A stretch of 64,000 bases of DNA from CAYFUF01 sp964394795 (GCA_964394795.1 CAYMYX010000004.1:5807-69806), one strand, 5' to 3'; shown: positions 1 to 10,007, counted from the first letter of the stretch. Notes: generated by a model from the letters alone, not told the origin. A program made the numbers and translations.

Positions 1-24
1 AACAGCGGAGAGAGGTGATAGTTA

Positions 25-228
25 ATGCAAAAAGATATTCAACCAGAGTACTTCGAAGATGCTCAAGTTACATGTGCATGCGGAAATACATTTACAACGG
101 GTTCAACCAAGAAAGAAATTAAAGTTGAAGTTTGTTCGGAGTGCCATCCGTTTTATACAGGTAAACAAAAAACTGCCGAACGCGGCGGACGTGTTGAGCG
201 CTTTAAGAAGAAATACAATATGGACTAA
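25..228 (+). CDS. rpmE: 50S ribosomal protein L31 (zinc-binding form)
   Basis: Large-subunit ribosomal protein of 67 residues, the usual length. Cys17, Cys19, Cys37 and Cys40 (CxC and CxxC) make the zinc site of the C+ form, so this is the housekeeping type and not the zinc-starvation paralogue. An AGAGAGGTGAT ribosome-binding site precedes the ATG. A strong terminator follows directly, so it is probably a single-gene unit upstream of the yqhQ-like/prmC/prfA operon, an order common in Bacillota. Confidence 0.97.
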   Translation: MQKDIQPEYFEDAQVTCACGNTFTTGSTKKEIKVEVCSECHPFYTGKQKTAERGGRVERFKKKYNMD

Positions 229-233
229 CAGTC

Positions 234-262
234 AAGGTGTCTCTTTTGAGACACCTTTTTTT
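234..262 (+). terminator. Rho-independent terminator after rpmE
   Basis: Ten-base stem AAGGTGTCTC / GAGACACCTT with a TTTT loop, followed by a run of T. Confidence 0.95.
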
Positions 263-290
263 CTATTAGCCCTCTTTTAAGGAGAAGAAA

Positions 291-1268
291 ATGGAAAGAG
301 AATTAGCGCAAACTTCTTCCTTACCTAAGGAAAAGGAAGTCAGGGCGACCTCCATTGGGGGACAGGCACTGATGGAAGGTATCCTCATGAAGGGGCCTGA
401 CCTTGTTGCCATCGCCACCAGAAAACCGGGTAGCGATGAGATTAAAGTGAAGGTCGAACCAGTTGACGGACTGACAAAAAAATATAAGTTGTTCCAGTTG
501 CCTTTCTTCCGTGGCATTGGAGCTTTGGTCGATTCCTTCTCACGAGGAAGTAAGGCTTTGGAATATTCTGCCGATCAATTGGACTGGGAAGAAGATGAAG
601 AGCCCGGACCTTTTAGCCGTTTTCTGATTAGAGTATTTGGGGAAGAGCGAGCAGAGCAGGTCCTTAGCTTTCTTATGGTCTTCGTTGCCGTCGCGATTGC
701 TTTTGGTCTTTTTTTCTTTGTACCAACATGGATAGCAGGCCTCTTCCGTCCGATGATTCAAAACAACTTGGTGCTGAACGTCATCGAGGGAATTATTCGA
801 ATTGTCTTCTTCCTTATCTATGTCATTGCCATCAGCAAGTTGGACGAGTTGAACCGCGTCTTCATGTATCACGGGGCGGAGCACAAGACGATAGCCGCCT
901 ACGAGCATGGGGAAGAGCTGACCGTTGAGAACGTTAGGAAGTATCCTAGGGTTCACGCCCGGTGTGGAACAAGCTTTTTGGCTAACCTGGTCATCCTGTC
1001 GGCTATCTTGATGAGCTTCTTCGGCTGGCCAAATCCCTTCGTACGGTTCGCTATTCGCCTACTCATGATTCCTATCCTAGTGGGGTTGACGTATGAGCTG
1101 AATGCATGGACCTCGAAGGTAGACAACGGATTGAGCAAGGCGTTACGGGCACCGGGAATGTTTATCCAAAGGGTAGCTACGGTAAAGGAACCAACCGACG
1201 AGATGATTGAGGTGGCCATAGAAGCGATGGAAGCCGTCATTCCCGAGGATCATTCGGATATTCTATGA
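291..1268 (+). CDS. DUF1385 membrane protein (YqhQ-like)
   Basis: Membrane protein of 325 residues in the DUF1385/YqhQ family, whose biochemical role is not established. The N-terminal GGQALMEGILMKG (residues 23-35) is the family signature, and YHGAEHKT (193-200) and HARCGTSF (222-229) are the other conserved blocks, rich in possible metal or redox ligands. Hydrophobic segments lie at about 125-150, 160-182 and 230-270. The start has a good AAGGAGAAG site. Its stop overlaps the prmC start (ATGA), so the two are translationally coupled. The family is often found next to prmC-prfA in Bacillota. Confidence 0.9.
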   Translation: MERELAQTSSLPKEKEVRATSIGGQALMEGILMKGPDLVAIATRKPGSDEIKVKVEPVDGLTKKYKLFQLPFFRGIGALVDSFSRGSKALEYSADQLDWEEDEEPGPFSRFLIRVFGEERAEQVLSFLMVFVAVAIAFGLFFFVPTWIAGLFRPMIQNNLVLNVIEGIIRIVFFLIYVIAISKLDELNRVFMYHGAEHKTIAAYEHGEELTVENVRKYPRVHARCGTSFLANLVILSAILMSFFGWPNPFVRFAIRLLMIPILVGLTYELNAWTSKVDNGLSKALRAPGMFIQRVATVKEPTDEMIEVAIEAMEAVIPEDHSDIL

Positions 1269-2155
1269 GAAAACGATGGAACGAGGAAAAGAGGGTCAGC
1301 AAAGATGACCTTGTCCTCATGATAAGCTATTTATTGGGCATAAATTTAGGGCAGGCGAGAACTGCCTTAGCTAGGGAACATATTGTTCTTGAGGATAATC
1401 AGGAAGAAGAGCTGGAATTAATGGTCCAAAAGCGGGCAACTGGTTTACCCCTGCAATATGCCATTGGCCGGTGGAACTTCTACGGCCGGGATTTTCTCGT
1501 TGATGAGCGGGCTTTAATCCCAAGACCGGAAACTGAGTTTTTGGTGGAAGACGTCATCAATAGATTAGTAGAAGACCCAGAAAAGGAGTGGGAAATCTGC
1601 GATATCGGTACTGGCACAGGCATCATTCCGCTGACTTTGGCTTATGAGTCGGTGGAAAGACGAGCTAGGGGAGAGGTTTCTTTAAGGTTAGGCAAAATTG
1701 TCGGCGGAGATATTTCACCAGAGGCGCGGACATTGGCTGAAGAAAATGAGCAATTCCTTGCAGAACGGTCGCCTATTGGCTTAAAATGGAATGTGGAGAA
1801 GCAAGCTCCACTTTCTTGGGTGCAGTCAGATTTATTTGAAAACATAAGCGGAGTATTTGACGTGATTATTTCCAATCCTCCTTACGTGGAAGAGCGTAAA
1901 AGGGAGGACTTGGAAGCCGAATTAAGTTACGAGCCAAGCCTTGCCTTATTTGCCGGGGACGATGGGTTGGATGTGTACCGCCGTTTAATTCCCCAGGCCT
2001 ATAACCATTTGAAACCCGGTGGCCTTCTCTTTTTGGAAATTGGGGACGGACAAGGCCAAGAGATCAGCCAGATATTAGCAAACAATAATTTTCAAGAGAT
2101 TGATATATACAATGATTACGCAGGCTTTAACCGTCGGGTTATCGCGAGAAAGTAA
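1265..2155 (+). CDS. prmC: Release factor glutamine methyltransferase
   Basis: PrmC N5-methylates the glutamine of the GGQ motif in release factors, using S-adenosylmethionine. The protein has 296 residues: an N-terminal helical recognition domain, the SAM-binding loop IGTGTG at 114-119 and the catalytic NPPY at 204-207, which contacts the substrate glutamine. It overlaps the preceding gene by four bases and sits 15 bases before its substrate gene prfA, the classical pairing. Confidence 0.97.
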   Translation: MRKRWNEEKRVSKDDLVLMISYLLGINLGQARTALAREHIVLEDNQEEELELMVQKRATGLPLQYAIGRWNFYGRDFLVDERALIPRPETEFLVEDVINRLVEDPEKEWEICDIGTGTGIIPLTLAYESVERRARGEVSLRLGKIVGGDISPEARTLAEENEQFLAERSPIGLKWNVEKQAPLSWVQSDLFENISGVFDVIISNPPYVEERKREDLEAELSYEPSLALFAGDDGLDVYRRLIPQAYNHLKPGGLLFLEIGDGQGQEISQILANNNFQEIDIYNDYAGFNRRVIARK

Positions 2156-2170
2156 TCATGAGGAGGAAGT

Positions 2171-3256
2171 ATGTTCGAGAGTTTAGATAACATTCAAGAT
2201 AGAATGCGGTCGTACGAGACCCAATTAGCGGACCCTGAACTCATTTCTAACATGGATGAGTGGCAAAAGGTCAATAGAGAATATGTCAACCTGAAACCTT
2301 TGGCTGAAGCCTATAGCGCTTACGATGAAGCACGAAACAAGGTGGAAGAAGACAAGATGATGATTCCTGAAGCGGAAGATCCTGAGATGAAGGAGATGCT
2401 TAGGGATGACCTACAAGAAAATGAAGCCCTCATGGAAAAGTTAGAGCAGGAGATCAAAGTTCTCCTCCTTCCTACAGATCCTAATGATTACAAGAATGTT
2501 ATTGTCGAGATTCGCGCCGGTGCAGGCGGCGATGAGGCGGGCTTATTCGCCGGCGACCTCTACCGGATGTACCACATGTTTGCGGACAAGAAGGGCTACT
2601 CTACCGAGGAGATGGACTACACTTCCCAGGGTATCGGTGGTGTGAAAGAAGCCACCTTTATGGTTAAAGGGGAAGGGGCCTATTCGATTCTCAAGTATGA
2701 ATCAGGCGTTCACCGGGTCCAGCGAGTTCCGGAGACGGAGTCCAGTGGTCGAATCCACACGTCGACAGCAACCGTTGCGGTTCTGCCCGAGGCGGAAGAA
2801 GTGGACGTAGAACTGGATATGAACGATGTCCGTGTCGATGTATACAGGTCCAGTGGCCATGGCGGACAAAGCGTCAACACGACCGACTCTGCCGTGCGTT
2901 TGACTCACGAGCCAACCGGCATCGTGGTCACTTGCCAAGATGAAAAAAGTCAGATTAAGAATAAAGATAAGGCCATGCGGGTACTTATGGCTCGCCTCTA
3001 CGAATTAAAGTTAGAGGAGCAACAAAAGGAATTATCTGCGGATAGAAAGTCCCAGGTCGGAACGGGCGATCGCTCGGAGCGAATCCGCACCTACAACTTC
3101 CCTCAAGGAAGGGTGACTGACCACCGCATTAACCGTACCGTTCACCAGCTTGGAGACTTCCTCGATGGTGATATTGAAGAGATGATCGATGCACTGATCA
3201 CGGCGGACCAGACCAAGAAATTGGATTTGGTTACCGACGAGATGAGCTCAAATTAG
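2171..3256 (+). CDS. prfA: Peptide chain release factor 1
   Basis: RF1 reads UAA and UAG stop codons and triggers peptidyl-tRNA hydrolysis. At 361 residues it is full length. The PxT stop-codon recognition tripeptide is PET at 187-189 (PAT in E. coli), followed by the conserved SSGRIHTS. The catalytic GGQ is at 231-233, the site methylated by the upstream prmC product. AGGAGG lies eight bases before the ATG. Confidence 0.98.
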   Translation: MFESLDNIQDRMRSYETQLADPELISNMDEWQKVNREYVNLKPLAEAYSAYDEARNKVEEDKMMIPEAEDPEMKEMLRDDLQENEALMEKLEQEIKVLLLPTDPNDYKNVIVEIRAGAGGDEAGLFAGDLYRMYHMFADKKGYSTEEMDYTSQGIGGVKEATFMVKGEGAYSILKYESGVHRVQRVPETESSGRIHTSTATVAVLPEAEEVDVELDMNDVRVDVYRSSGHGGQSVNTTDSAVRLTHEPTGIVVTCQDEKSQIKNKDKAMRVLMARLYELKLEEQQKELSADRKSQVGTGDRSERIRTYNFPQGRVTDHRINRTVHQLGDFLDGDIEEMIDALITADQTKKLDLVTDEMSSN

Positions 3257-3268
3257 GAGGACAATGGG

Positions 3269-4876
3269 ATGGTTCAAGAACGCAATCATCCGCTTGACCA
3301 GAAGGACGTGAGTGCCCCAGGCACTCATGAATCTTCTTCTATGAAAGCGGTTACAACAACGAGAAAAGAAAAGTTAGCCCCAACCCTCCAGAGGGTGGAT
3401 TTCGATCGGGGAATGGGCATCATCTTGCCTATCTTCTCTTTGCCTTCAGATTACGGCATCGGCAGTTTTGGACAAGAAGCTTATCGCTTTTGCGATTTTC
3501 TAGCCGAATCGAAGATGAAATACTGGCAACTTTTGCCTTTAGGACAAACCAGCTATGGGGACTCACCTTACTCCAGCTTCTCCAGCTATGCCGGTAACCC
3601 CTATTTTATCGACCTAAATATTCTCTGTGAAGAAGGATTGTTGAACAAGGAAGAATTGGAACCCATCAACTTTGGAGATAATCCTGAATACGTCAATTAT
3701 GCTCTTCAATACAACAATCGCTTCCGCATTTTAGAGAAAGCCTTCCACAATGCGAAGGACCATCGACTAAAAGAAAGACAAGAGTTTTTCAAGAAGAACA
3801 AATCTTGGTTGGAAGATCATGCCCTGTTCATGGCCATCAAAAAGGACCAATTGGATGTTGAGTGGACGGAGTGGCCAGAAGACCTGAGACACCACCAGAA
3901 AAAAGCCTTGAAGGAATTTGCGGAGAATCATAAGAATCAATTGGAATTCCAATATTTCATTCAGTTTAAGTTTTTTGAACAATGGGAAACTTTAAAGAAT
4001 TATGCTCACCGATTGGGTATCCAACTTATTGGTGACATGCCAATCTATGTTGCCATGGATTCCGTTGACGTGTGGGCAAATGCGGATCAGTTTCTATTAG
4101 ATGATGAATTGAAGCCTACCGTCGTTGCAGGTGCTCCACCTGACTTCTTTACCAAGGAAGGTCAGCGGTGGGGGAACCCCATTTACGATTGGGACAAGAT
4201 GAAAGCAAATGACTACGACTTTTGGAAGAAGCGGGTGAAGATTCACATGGACCTCTATGACATCCTCCGCTTGGATCACTTTATTGGATTTGGCAATTAC
4301 TGGTCGGTTCCCGCTGAGGATGAAACGGCGAGGAATGGTTACTGGGTGGATGGCCCGGGGATGGACCTCTTCCAATCTTTGGAAAAGGAACTGGGGCCTC
4401 TACCTTTTCTCATTGAAGACCTGGGTGTCCTTAGCGACAAAGTCATTGACCTCCGAGAGGAGACTGGTTTTGTCGGAATGAATCCCATTCAGTTTGCCTT
4501 TGGTGAAGATAATTCCGAATATTTGCCCCATAATTTAGAATTTAGAAGTTCGATTTATACGTCGACCCATGATTCCGATACGTTAATGGGTTGGTGGAAG
4601 GACCTAGATTTAGTGACAAGAGAATACGCTACTCAATATTTTGGCTTGAATGAAAAAGAAGGCATACTATGGGGTATCGTCCGAGGGGTAGCAAGTTCAG
4701 TCGCCGATATCTGTATTGTCCAAATGCAAGATATTCTCGGCTTGGATAATGAGTCGAGAATGAATGTCCCAGGTTTATTGGGTGGCAACTGGAAGTGGCG
4801 AATGGGCTACGAATATTTTGACCGCCAATTGATGATGAAATTAAGAGATATTGCAACCTTATACGGGAGGAATTAA
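3269..4876 (+). CDS. malQ: 4-alpha-glucanotransferase (amylomaltase)
   Basis: GH77 disproportionating enzyme that transfers glucan segments between maltodextrins and releases glucose, a cytoplasmic step in glycogen/maltodextrin use. The GH77 core is present: RGMGIILPIFSLPS near residue 47, the nucleophile region LRLDHFIGF, the acid/base region IEDLG and STHDSDTLMGWW. At 535 residues it is about 30 longer than usual because of a polar N-terminal extension of about 40 residues. AGGAGG (3255-3260) suits the ATG at 3269 better than the out-of-frame ATG at 3264. The stop overlaps glgP (TAATG), so they form one operon. Confidence 0.95.
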   Translation: MVQERNHPLDQKDVSAPGTHESSSMKAVTTTRKEKLAPTLQRVDFDRGMGIILPIFSLPSDYGIGSFGQEAYRFCDFLAESKMKYWQLLPLGQTSYGDSPYSSFSSYAGNPYFIDLNILCEEGLLNKEELEPINFGDNPEYVNYALQYNNRFRILEKAFHNAKDHRLKERQEFFKKNKSWLEDHALFMAIKKDQLDVEWTEWPEDLRHHQKKALKEFAENHKNQLEFQYFIQFKFFEQWETLKNYAHRLGIQLIGDMPIYVAMDSVDVWANADQFLLDDELKPTVVAGAPPDFFTKEGQRWGNPIYDWDKMKANDYDFWKKRVKIHMDLYDILRLDHFIGFGNYWSVPAEDETARNGYWVDGPGMDLFQSLEKELGPLPFLIEDLGVLSDKVIDLREETGFVGMNPIQFAFGEDNSEYLPHNLEFRSSIYTSTHDSDTLMGWWKDLDLVTREYATQYFGLNEKEGILWGIVRGVASSVADICIVQMQDILGLDNESRMNVPGLLGGNWKWRMGYEYFDRQLMMKLRDIATLYGRN

Positions 4877-7242
4877 TGACTACAGAGCAATTCAGAAATG
4901 AACTACAAATGAATCTACAAAATGAATTCGGTGTGGATTACGAACATTCATCTACCTTTGAGAAGTATGGTGCTCTTTCAAAGACGGTGATGAACCGTAT
5001 CCAAGAAGACTGGAAAGAAACGAAAGAAAAGAATAAAAGTCGCAGGAATGCATACTACTTCTCTGCTGAGTTTCTTATCGGAAGATCGTTAGGAAATAAC
5101 CTCCTTAACTTAGGTCTCTTGGATGAAGCGAAGGAAGTGCTACAGGATACCGGGGTTGATTTGGCCGATTTAGAAGACCAAGAGGAAGATGCTGCTTTAG
5201 GTAACGGTGGCTTGGGCCGTCTAGCGGCTTGTTTTGTTGAGTCTGCGGCAACCGAGAATCTCCCGGTCCAGGGCTACGGCGTCCGCTACTCTCAAGGTAT
5301 CTTCAAGCAAAAGTTTGTCGACGGTTTCCAACAGGAAATGGGCGATGACTGGCTAAAGAAAGGCGACTTCTGGTCTGTTCGTAGAGAGTCCGATGCAAAA
5401 TTGGTTTCCTTCCGCGACCAAAAGGTCTTGGCCGTTCCTTACGATATGCCTATCGTTGGTTACCACAATGGCGTTGTCAATACGCTTCGCTTGTGGCAAG
5501 CTGAGCCACTAAACAGTGGCTTCAACTTCGATCATTTCAATAACTTCGAGTATGATAAAGCAGTTCAGGATAAAAACAGAGCTGAAGACATTACCCGCGT
5601 TTTGTATCCTAATGACATTCAACGCGCGGGCAAAGTTTTGCGTCTAAAGCAACAATACTTCTTCACTTCAGCCAGTATCCAAGACGTGATTAGCAAGTAT
5701 AAGCAAAACTTCCCTGCAGATAAGACCTTCAAGCACTTCCCTGAGTACCATATCTTCCAATTAAATGATACTCATCCGGTTATTGCTATACCAGAACTTA
5801 TGCGCATTCTTATTGATGAGGAAGGAATATCTTGGGACGAAGCTTATGCTATTGTTACAAAGAGTTTTGCTTTCACTAACCATACCGTCTTACAAGAAGC
5901 CCTTGAAAAGTGGAGTTTAGATATTGTCGATGAAGTGAATCCACGCTGTTTAACCTTGATTCGCGAAGTTGACCAGAAGATGATTTCCGAGCTCCGCAAG
6001 ATTGAAATGGATGAGGAGAAAATCAACACTCACCGCATTATTCATGATAACGTCGTCGAGATGGCCTACCTTGCCATCTGGGTGTCTAACAGCGTTAACG
6101 GCGTTGCGGAAATCCACACCAATATCTTGAAGGATGAGACGCTTAAGCAATGGTATGATCTTGTGCCTGAGCGCTTTAACAATAAGACTAATGGTGTTAC
6201 CCCAAGACGTTGGTTACAGTATGCTAACCCAGAATTAACTAGCTTTATTAACGAGAGAATCGGGGAAGACTGGCAACATGACTTGACTAAGCTTAAAGAG
6301 TTAGAAAACTACCTTGAAGACGATCAGTCATTAGAAGAACTCAACCGTATCAAGCAAGTCAAGAAAGAGCAATTAGTCAAGTTTATCGAGAAGTCGGAAG
6401 GCGTGCAAATCAATGCCGAATCCATCTTTGATATTCAAATCAAACGTCTTCACGAGTATAAGCGTCAGTTGCTCAACGCCCTACACATCGTCTACCTTTA
6501 CAATAAGCTAAAGAAGAATCCAGGCTTGGATATGGTGCCAAGAACCTATATCTTTGGCGCTAAGGCTGCACCGGGTTACTTCCGTGCAAAGGCAATTATC
6601 AAGTTCATCAACGAAATTGCCAAGTTAGTCAACAACGATAAAGATGTTCGCGACAAGCTGCGCGTCGTCTTTATTCAAAATTACCGAGTAAGCGCAGCTG
6701 AGGAGCTGTTCCCTGCAGCAGATGTCTCTGAACAAATCTCTACAGCGGGTAAGGAAGCGTCAGGAACTGGTAACATGAAGTTCATGATGAACGCAACTCC
6801 AACCTTGGGCACTTACGATGGTGCGAATGTAGAAATCTTCCGTGAAGCGGGCGAGGAAGCAAACTTCCGCTTTGGCGCTACTGTGGAGGAGTTAGCTGAG
6901 ATTGAAAGCACCTATAACTCTAAGGAATTCTACTACCGTGATATCGAATTAAAGAAGGCGGTGGATATGCTGCTGAACGAGGAAAGCATTACCGACAACG
7001 GCACCTTCATGTTCTTAGATATTTATAATGAGTTGGTGTCCCCTCAAAACGGTGGCCGTGCTGACCAATACTTCAATCTCTATGACTTCAGAAGTTACGT
7101 TGAGGCGCAAGAAAAGGTAGATGAGGCCTACCGTGACCGCAGAGGCTGGGCACAGAAGTGTCTCAAGAACTTAGCTAACTCCGGTTATTTCTCATCAGAC
7201 CGTACAATCCGCGAATATGCTGAAGATATTTGGAGAGTCTAA
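4876..7242 (+). CDS. glgP: Glycogen/maltodextrin phosphorylase
   Basis: GT35 phosphorylase that releases glucose-1-phosphate from alpha-1,4-glucan chains with pyridoxal phosphate as cofactor. The protein has 788 residues, full length. The N-terminal RRNAYYFSAEFLIGRSLGNN, the GNGGLGRLAACF block and the PLP-lysine motif EASGTGNMKFMMN are all intact. It is translationally coupled to malQ: MalQ rebuilds longer chains from the short dextrins that GlgP cannot shorten further. A short perfect palindrome (AGTCTGCAGACT) lies just after the stop without a T-run. Confidence 0.97.
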   Translation: MTTEQFRNELQMNLQNEFGVDYEHSSTFEKYGALSKTVMNRIQEDWKETKEKNKSRRNAYYFSAEFLIGRSLGNNLLNLGLLDEAKEVLQDTGVDLADLEDQEEDAALGNGGLGRLAACFVESAATENLPVQGYGVRYSQGIFKQKFVDGFQQEMGDDWLKKGDFWSVRRESDAKLVSFRDQKVLAVPYDMPIVGYHNGVVNTLRLWQAEPLNSGFNFDHFNNFEYDKAVQDKNRAEDITRVLYPNDIQRAGKVLRLKQQYFFTSASIQDVISKYKQNFPADKTFKHFPEYHIFQLNDTHPVIAIPELMRILIDEEGISWDEAYAIVTKSFAFTNHTVLQEALEKWSLDIVDEVNPRCLTLIREVDQKMISELRKIEMDEEKINTHRIIHDNVVEMAYLAIWVSNSVNGVAEIHTNILKDETLKQWYDLVPERFNNKTNGVTPRRWLQYANPELTSFINERIGEDWQHDLTKLKELENYLEDDQSLEELNRIKQVKKEQLVKFIEKSEGVQINAESIFDIQIKRLHEYKRQLLNALHIVYLYNKLKKNPGLDMVPRTYIFGAKAAPGYFRAKAIIKFINEIAKLVNNDKDVRDKLRVVFIQNYRVSAAEELFPAADVSEQISTAGKEASGTGNMKFMMNATPTLGTYDGANVEIFREAGEEANFRFGATVEELAEIESTYNSKEFYYRDIELKKAVDMLLNEESITDNGTFMFLDIYNELVSPQNGGRADQYFNLYDFRSYVEAQEKVDEAYRDRRGWAQKCLKNLANSGYFSSDRTIREYAEDIWRV

Positions 7243-7328
7243 GTCGAAAGTCTGCAGACTTTTCCCAAATACGGTATGATAAAGTAGAGAAAAACAGACA
7301 GTGTGATGGTGTGAAATAGGAGGTCAAT

Positions 7329-8195
7329 ATGTTAGTATCTGCAAAAGAAATGCTCAATAAGGCCGTAGAAGGTCACTATGCAATCGGACAGTTCAATATC
7401 AACAACTTAGAATGGACAAAAGCAATCTTACAAGCTGCTGAAGAGACGAAGAGCCCAGTTATCTTGGGTGTCTCCGGTGGTGCAGGCAAGTATATGACTG
7501 GCTTTAGCACAGTTATTGCCATGGTCGAAGCAATGGACAAGGCAATGGGAATCACCGTTCCTGTCGCCGTTCACCTTGACCACGGTAACTACGAGCAAGC
7601 GAAAGAATGTATCGAAGTTGGTTTTACTTCCGTTATGTTTGACGGATCAGCTTACGATTTGGAAGAGAACTTAGCAAAGACGAAAGAAATTGTAGAGCTT
7701 GCTCACGCGAAAGGGATCTCCGTCGAAGCGGAAGTTGGCTCAATCGGTGGAGAAGAGGACGGCATCGTTGGTGCCGGAGAAATTGCTGATCCTAACGAAT
7801 GTAAGCAATTAGCAGATACCGGAATCGACTTCTTAGCAGCTGGTATCGGTAACATCCACGGTGTATATCCTGAAAACTGGGCCGGTTTAGACTTTACCGC
7901 CTTAGAAGGTATCAAAGATTTAACAGGTGACCTACCATTGGTTCTCCACGGAGGAACAGGAATCCCAGAGGAGATGGTTAAACAAGCCATCGATTTTGGT
8001 GTTGCAAAGATTAATGTCAATACGGAATGCCAACTCGTATTCGCTGAAGCGACAAGAAAGTATATTGAAGCCGGCAAAGACAGAGAAGGAAAGGGCTTTG
8101 ATCCAAGAAAACTACTTCTTCCTGGAACGGAAGCAATCACTGCTTTGGTTAAGGAAAAGATGGACATGTTTGGTTCCTCAGGTAAAGCTGAATAA
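7329..8195 (+). CDS. fba: Class II fructose-bisphosphate aldolase
   Basis: Zinc-dependent glycolytic aldolase that splits fructose-1,6-bisphosphate into dihydroxyacetone phosphate and glyceraldehyde-3-phosphate. The protein has 288 residues. HLDHG at 82-86 supplies the catalytic Asp and a zinc His, and GNIHG and LHGGTG supply further metal and phosphate contacts. A clear TAGGAGGTC site precedes the ATG. A possible -10 (TATGAT, 7275-7280) lies in the gap after glgP, but its -35 is poor. It is probably transcribed alone. Confidence 0.97.
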   Translation: MLVSAKEMLNKAVEGHYAIGQFNINNLEWTKAILQAAEETKSPVILGVSGGAGKYMTGFSTVIAMVEAMDKAMGITVPVAVHLDHGNYEQAKECIEVGFTSVMFDGSAYDLEENLAKTKEIVELAHAKGISVEAEVGSIGGEEDGIVGAGEIADPNECKQLADTGIDFLAAGIGNIHGVYPENWAGLDFTALEGIKDLTGDLPLVLHGGTGIPEEMVKQAIDFGVAKINVNTECQLVFAEATRKYIEAGKDREGKGFDPRKLLLPGTEAITALVKEKMDMFGSSGKAE

Positions 8196-8234
8196 GTTCT
8201 TTTATACACTCGTATTTTAAAATGGGATTAAATG

Positions 8235-8256
8235 GGCCTTTCCTTAGGGAAAGGCC
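8235..8256 (+). terminator. Hairpin after fba
   Basis: Nine-base stem GGCCTTTCC / GGAAAGGCC with a TTAG loop. No T-run follows, since the next bases are TTGAACCCCCCC. It may therefore be a Rho-dependent or weak terminator, or an mRNA 3' stabiliser. Confidence 0.6.
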
Positions 8257-8361
8257 TTGAACCCCCCCATTATTTAATCTTTTATTTCGTATTCTTTTTT
8301 TATATTTATTTTTTTGATTTACTCTCAACAATTTTTTATTTCATTCAAACGGAGGTTCCCA

Positions 8362-9921
8362 TTGAAGGCGAATTATGATCATATGACCGTCGTCGAACTA
8401 CGCCAGCTAAGCAAAGACAGAGGTTTAGCAGCAAGTTACAAGTATAAGAAAACAGAGCTTGTATCATGGTTGGAAGACGATGATAAAAAGCAAGCGAAAA
8501 GCAATACACCCAACAAGAAAAGAAAGGCAAGAGAAAATTCAGCCCCTTTGTCATTTGTTGAAGAACAACCTGTATCCAAACAGAAAAAAGAGACGGTGAG
8601 TTACATCGCCCCATCGAAAAAGCAGGCTCAACTGAATGAAATCAAAGAAGAGAAAGAGGAAGTCAAGCCTGAGGAAACATCGGAAGATGCAGGTTCCCTT
8701 TTCAATCTTGATACTATTGGGGACGAACAAACCGAAAATAAAGAAGAGACCGAAGATGAGTACCGCCACGACTTACCTTTTACGGTAGGTACCCTGGAGG
8801 TAATGCAGGACGGCTATGGTTTCCTTCGTTCGGAAACGGAAGATGGGCAAAACGTCGATTTCTATGTGCCTGCTTCTCATATTAAGCGCTTCCAACTTAG
8901 AACCGGCGACTTGATTGAAGGTATTGTCGGTGACAACCACGATAAAGACAAGTATGCACCTATCATCTACGTGAACAGTATTAACGGAACTTCACCAATT
9001 ACTTATCGGAACCGGGTAGATTTCGATGACTTGACTCCGGTCTATGCCAACGAAAGGATCCGTTTGGAAAGGAAGTCCAACGACATTTCCACCCGAATTG
9101 TGGATCTGGTTGCCCCGATTGGCAAAGGCCAACGTGGCATGATTGTCAGTCCACCTAAGGCGGGTAAGACATCACTACTAAAGGCAATCGCCCATTCTGT
9201 TGAGGAACTTTACCCTGAGGTGTACTTATTTATCCTCCTTATCGACGAGCGGCCTGAAGAAGTTACCGACTTTGAACGAAGTGTGAACCTTCTTCGGGAT
9301 GCAGAGAGTAATGTCCGCACGGAAGTTATATCATCCACTTTCGATAAACCTGCGCAAAACCATGTACAAACCGCAGAAGCTCTTCTAGATAGGGTAAAGA
9401 GACTAGTGGAAAGTGGTCAGGATGTGATGATTTTGATGGACTCCTTAACCAGACTGTCCAGAGCCTATAACATCACCACTTCACCCAGTGGTCGGACCCT
9501 GTCAGGTGGTCTCGATCCCGTTGCCCTCTATCCGCCAAAGCGATTCTTTGGATCGGCGAGAAATATTGATGGTCACGGCAGTTTAACTATCCTGGCAACC
9601 TGTTTGAAAGACACCGGATCTCGTATGGATGACATGATTTATGAGGAGTTCAAGGGAACCGGTAACATGGAAGTACATCTAAGCAGAGACCTATCTGAGC
9701 TTCGCATCTTCCCGGCTATTGACATATTTGCCTCTGGCACCCGCAGAGACGATCTCTTGTTGGATCCAAAAGAACAGAGGACCATGTTGGAGATTCGTAG
9801 AAAGGGCAGGGGGCAAAGGCAGGAAGAGACCTATGCCCAATTTGTGAAGCTAATCAGCAACACGGCTAATAACGAGGATTTCTGCACCTTGGTTTTGCAT
9901 AATGCCGACAAGAATAAGTAA
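8362..9921 (+). CDS. rho: Transcription termination factor Rho
   Basis: Hexameric RNA-dependent ATPase that ends transcription at Rho-dependent sites. I choose the TTG at 8362, because GGAGG (8351-8355) sits six bases before it and the Rho_N (SAP-like) domain MTVVELRQLSK starts right after. An in-frame ATG at 8314 has no ribosome-binding site. The order is Rho_N (about 5-40), a Lys/Glu-rich disordered insertion (about 40-145), the cold-shock-like RNA-binding domain with YGFLRS, then the ATPase with Walker A PPKAGKTS at 264-271. The acidic insertion makes it longer than the E. coli protein. Confidence 0.95.
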   Translation: MKANYDHMTVVELRQLSKDRGLAASYKYKKTELVSWLEDDDKKQAKSNTPNKKRKARENSAPLSFVEEQPVSKQKKETVSYIAPSKKQAQLNEIKEEKEEVKPEETSEDAGSLFNLDTIGDEQTENKEETEDEYRHDLPFTVGTLEVMQDGYGFLRSETEDGQNVDFYVPASHIKRFQLRTGDLIEGIVGDNHDKDKYAPIIYVNSINGTSPITYRNRVDFDDLTPVYANERIRLERKSNDISTRIVDLVAPIGKGQRGMIVSPPKAGKTSLLKAIAHSVEELYPEVYLFILLIDERPEEVTDFERSVNLLRDAESNVRTEVISSTFDKPAQNHVQTAEALLDRVKRLVESGQDVMILMDSLTRLSRAYNITTSPSGRTLSGGLDPVALYPPKRFFGSARNIDGHGSLTILATCLKDTGSRMDDMIYEEFKGTGNMEVHLSRDLSELRIFPAIDIFASGTRRDDLLLDPKEQRTMLEIRRKGRGQRQEETYAQFVKLISNTANNEDFCTLVLHNADKNK

Positions 9922-9932
9922 GCTTAACCGGC

Positions 9933-9962
9933 TTGCTTATGGCCAGTGAAAAGTAGTAAAAT
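9933..9962 (+). promoter_or_regulatory. Promoter of the phasin-like gene
   Basis: TTGCTT (9933-9938), an 18-base spacer and TAAAAT (9957-9962), about 45 bases before the ATG at 10008. Confidence 0.55.
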
Positions 9963-10007
9963 GAACATGCAAGTGAAATGTTACTCGAAATGCTATAGGG
10001 GGATGAC

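Noticed and set aside
3264..3311. Short upstream frame at ATG 3264 before malQ.
   Set aside because: It is only three bases from the ribosome-binding site, ends after 15 codons and overlaps the better-placed malQ start.
7250..7265. Palindrome AGTCTGCAGACT after glgP as a terminator.
   Set aside because: It has no loop bases to form a stable hairpin tip and only a short T-run; could be a protein site, but nothing supports that.
8261..8295. A fourth SigI-like promoter before rho (ACCCCCCC ... CGTATTCT).
   Set aside because: The C-tract is adjacent to the fba hairpin, the spacer is not clearly 18, and the GCTAT part of the -10 is missing. Kept only as a weak candidate.
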